Under the pieces are notes generated by a model that was not told the origin of the DNA, searched no databases, and saw nothing but the letters and a program-made list of their open reading frames with translations. The position numbers and the translations under genes are program-made. A stretch of 16,041 nucleotides of DNA. It comes from Pleionea sp052032335 (lineage in GTDB: Bacteria; Pseudomonadota; Gammaproteobacteria; Enterobacterales; Kangiellaceae). Positions within the stretch are counted from its first letter, which is position 1. Each line of letters starts with the position of its first letter. Where the stretch lies: positions 1 to 16,041 of the forward strand of contig JBPEWV010000093.1 of the NCBI GenBank assembly GCA_052032335.1, read 5' to 3'. Positions 14,551 through 16,041 of this stretch are shown here, in pieces.

Positions 14551-15159
14551 TTAATCCGGTAAATCGTTTGCTTTTAATACGTTAAAACCGAAATGGATCA
14601 AACCAAGATTGAGAACGATCAAAGGTAATCCGATCAAAGCCGAAGGATCGTGGCTGGTAATTCGTTCAAATAAGCTTAAGCCGAAACCTTCGCATTTAAA
14701 GCTGCCAGCGCAGTTGAAAGGTTCGTCGATGTCGATGTAGCGCTCAATTTCTTGTGGCGATAAATCTCTAAGCTTTACGACCGTGGTGTCGATGTGTTCA
14801 AATTTTTCCTTGGTTATATTGTGTAAAAGGCAAAGTGAAGTGTAAAAGGTAATGGTTTGTCCTGACATCAATGTGAGTTGTTCTATCGCCTTGTTTTTTG
14901 TTTTTGGTTTTACCAGCTGTTGCTGAGCAATACAGGCGGATTGGTCAGAAGCAATGATTAAAGTTGGGGTGTCGGTTTTGCCCAATTTGCCAAGAGTCGC
15001 TTCGGCTTTTTCACGGGCCAATCGTTTGACCAACCCTTTAATTGGCTCTCCAGTGAGTGGTGTTTCGTCAATATCGGCGGGTAAAATCTCGGCTGAGATC
15101 TTTAATTGCTCCAGTTGTTGAGCTCTGTAAGGCGAGGCAGATGCCAGTACTATCTTCAT
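14551..15159 (-). CDS. yceF: Maf family nucleotide pyrophosphatase, YceF type
   Basis: This is a 202-aa Maf-family enzyme. YceF-type members hydrolyse the pyrophosphate of modified nucleotides, in E. coli 7-methyl-GTP, as a housekeeping function. LASASPYR (residues 5-12) is the entry motif, IIASDQS at 68-74 contains the catalytic D72, and GSFKCEGFGLSLFERITSHDPSALIGLPL (152-180) has the family's GLxLFE and GLP elements. FKCEGFG and SHDPSALIGLPL resemble YceF more than YhdE. I start at the ATG 15157-15159, since the frame runs 46 residues further upstream into sequence unlike any Maf. No Shine-Dalgarno is visible. The gene is convergent with the HAD gene and divergent from yceD; in enterics too yceF is divergent from yceD. 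Confidence 0.93.
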   Translation of the reverse strand: MKIVLASASPYRAQQLEQLKISAEILPADIDETPLTGEPIKGLVKRLAREKAEATLGKLGKTDTPTLIIASDQSACIAQQQLVKPKTKNKAIEQLTLMSGQTITFYTSLCLLHNITKEKFEHIDTTVVKLRDLSPQEIERYIDIDEPFNCAGSFKCEGFGLSLFERITSHDPSALIGLPLIVLNLGLIHFGFNVLKANDLPD

Positions 15160-15170
15160 AATCGTTGTTA

Positions 15171-15207
15171 AATATACACTATAACTTATTGTTTTGTATA
15201 GTTTAAA
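15171..15207 (-). promoter_or_regulatory. Possible promoter region for maf/yceF
   Basis: This is an AT-rich tract. On the minus strand TTTAAA (15202-15207) lies 18 bases before TATAGT (15178-15183), and TATATT at 15171-15176 is an alternative -10. Either places transcription within roughly 5-12 bases of the maf ATG. The -35 matches are mediocre. Confidence 0.3.
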
Positions 15208-15281
15208 TATATTGCATAAAAGGAAGGGAAAAGGCGGCGTAACCAGGCCGGGATCTAGAGCGGTTAATCCCCAAGTTTTCT

Positions 15282-15310
15282 TTGACCTTTCAAGCATTTA
15301 TCTATAGAAT
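15282..15310 (+). promoter_or_regulatory. Predicted sigma-70 promoter for yceD-rpmF
   Basis: TTGACC (15282-15287) and TAGAAT (15305-15310) are separated by 17 bases, each one mismatch from consensus. Transcription should begin around 15316-15319, only a few bases before the yceD ATG at 15320. Confidence 0.7.
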
Positions 15311-15319
15311 TGCGCGCCT

Positions 15320-15838
15320 ATGAAAAAAGCCGACGTTTTCTGGTCTATAAACCCGTTTAAACTTTCTGAAAATGAAGCTTATTCGGAACGTAAGTTGCCT
15401 GTGTCACAGCTTGAGCGGTTAGTCCGTTCGCTTGCCGATGACTCCGGTGTTATCGAAGCTCGTGTCGACGGTTACAAAGACGAAGATGGTCGTAAGCTTT
15501 TGAAGTGCAGTTTGTCTGGCGTGGTTAATATGGAATGTCAGACCAGCTTTAAGCCGATATCGGTAAGCATTGATCGTGAGGTCGTGTTTTATCCGGTAAT
15601 GTCTGAAGAAGCAATCGCTGCCGCACCCGAACAATACGAAGCTTTCCTGTTCGATACAGAAGAGCTTGATTTGGTGAATTTGATTGAAGATGAGCTGATT
15701 TTATCTTTGCCGATAGCAATTAACGCATCAGATTCGCCGGAGCAGATGACTTTTGGCCCTAAAATAGAGCCGCAGGTAGAAAAGAAGCCCAATCCGTTTA
15801 AGGTATTGGAGCAGTTGAAACAGAATTCTGAAGACTAG
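15320..15838 (+). CDS. yceD: YceD (DUF177) family protein, 23S rRNA accumulation protein
   Basis: This is a 172-aa protein (E. coli YceD 173 aa) of the DUF177 family, encoded beside ribosomal protein L32 in most bacteria. Its homologs are linked to accumulation of 23S rRNA. MKKADVFWSINPFKL aligns with the E. coli start, and the conserved acidic LVNLIEDELILSLPI stretch and the C-terminal KKPNPFKVLEQLK are present. The central cysteine motif is altered: E. coli has CQRC where this protein has CQTS (C73-S76), and the later H/C pair is also missing, so metal binding through these residues is unlikely here. The ATG at 15320 has no Shine-Dalgarno and sits next to a strong promoter (a near-leaderless mRNA). 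rpmF follows after 21 bases. Confidence 0.92.
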   Translation: MKKADVFWSINPFKLSENEAYSERKLPVSQLERLVRSLADDSGVIEARVDGYKDEDGRKLLKCSLSGVVNMECQTSFKPISVSIDREVVFYPVMSEEAIAAAPEQYEAFLFDTEELDLVNLIEDELILSLPIAINASDSPEQMTFGPKIEPQVEKKPNPFKVLEQLKQNSED

Positions 15839-15859
15839 AAACAATTAGGAGATACGGTA

Positions 15860-16024
15860 ATGGCTGTACAACAGAATCGAAAGACCCGCTCAAAGCGCGG
15901 TATGCGTCGTTCACATGATGCGTTGACTGGAGTAACTTTATCTGAAGATAACACTACAGGTGAAGTACATCGTCGTCATCACATCACTGAAGATGGCTAC
16001 TACAAAGGTCGTAAAGTTTTATAA
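15860..16024 (+). CDS. rpmF: 50S ribosomal protein L32
   Basis: This is a 54-aa large-subunit ribosomal protein. The N-terminus MAVQQNRKTRSKRGMRRSHD is nearly identical to E. coli L32, and HHITEDGYYKGRKVL ends the chain three residues short of the E. coli protein (57 aa). It is the cysteine-free type with no zinc ribbon. AGGAG at 15847-15851 lies 8 bases before the ATG, a strong ribosome site unlike that of yceD upstream, as fits a ribosomal protein. It is co-transcribed with yceD. In many relatives plsX and fab genes follow; only 17 bases remain in the window and they show nothing recognisable. Confidence 0.97.
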   Translation: MAVQQNRKTRSKRGMRRSHDALTGVTLSEDNTTGEVHRRHHITEDGYYKGRKVL

Positions 16025-16041
16025 TTTGTTTGAGCAATAGG

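Noticed and set aside
15160..15297. 46-residue N-terminal extension of the Maf protein
   Set aside because: Maf proteins start at the LASASP strand, and the extension runs through the AT-rich promoter region and overlaps the yceD -35.

Overview
This is a stretch of gammaproteobacterial chromosome carrying housekeeping and cell-envelope genes. Gene content and order (lolC-lolD, DUF2062, comEC, exbB-exbD, msbA, lpxK, ycaR, kdsB, tyrosine phosphatase | rne | rluC, HAD phosphatase | maf/yceF | yceD-rpmF) resemble non-enteric Gammaproteobacteria, and the first part of RNase E is almost superimposable on the E. coli protein. The DNA is moderately AT-rich by eye and looks even throughout. I see no insertion sequence, phage gene, CRISPR array, tRNA or rRNA. 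The genus cannot be fixed from the sequence alone.

Layout. Bases 1-1122 hold the 3' end of a lipoprotein-export permease gene and its ATPase gene lolD. They meet a convergent DUF2062 membrane-protein gene whose stop codon overlaps that of lolD. Bases 1758-9331 run rightward: comEC (DNA-uptake channel), then, after 66 bases, a tightly packed block exbB-exbD-msbA-lpxK-ycaR-kdsB-LMW phosphatase. Most junctions in this block overlap or nearly touch, and five genes in the window use GTG or TTG starts. A bidirectional hairpin terminator, whose left arm lies in the last codons of the phosphatase gene, separates this block from the convergent rne gene (9374-12352, minus strand).

The 540-base gap 12353-12892 is the most interesting non-coding DNA. 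It holds a good leftward promoter for rne, a rightward extended -10 for rluC, and a predicted rne leader of about 440 bases with several hairpins. One is a 17-bp stem with a 14-base one-sided bulge (12670-12745), which looks like the RNase E autoregulation sensor known from enteric bacteria. Further right are rluC and a HAD phosphatase gene (overlapping), a leftward maf/yceF, and rightward yceD-rpmF. The yceD promoter lies so close to its ATG that the mRNA should be almost leaderless.

How the genes work together. MsbA flips lipid A-core made with LpxK (4'-kinase) and KdsB (CMP-Kdo synthetase), so the central block is lipopolysaccharide biogenesis with an embedded proton-driven ExbB/ExbD motor of unknown client. 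LolC/D exports outer-membrane lipoproteins. The right half concerns RNA and ribosomes: RNase E, the 23S rRNA pseudouridine synthase RluC, YceD and ribosomal protein L32. The interesting signals are regulatory and architectural; I found no clearly new multi-gene system.
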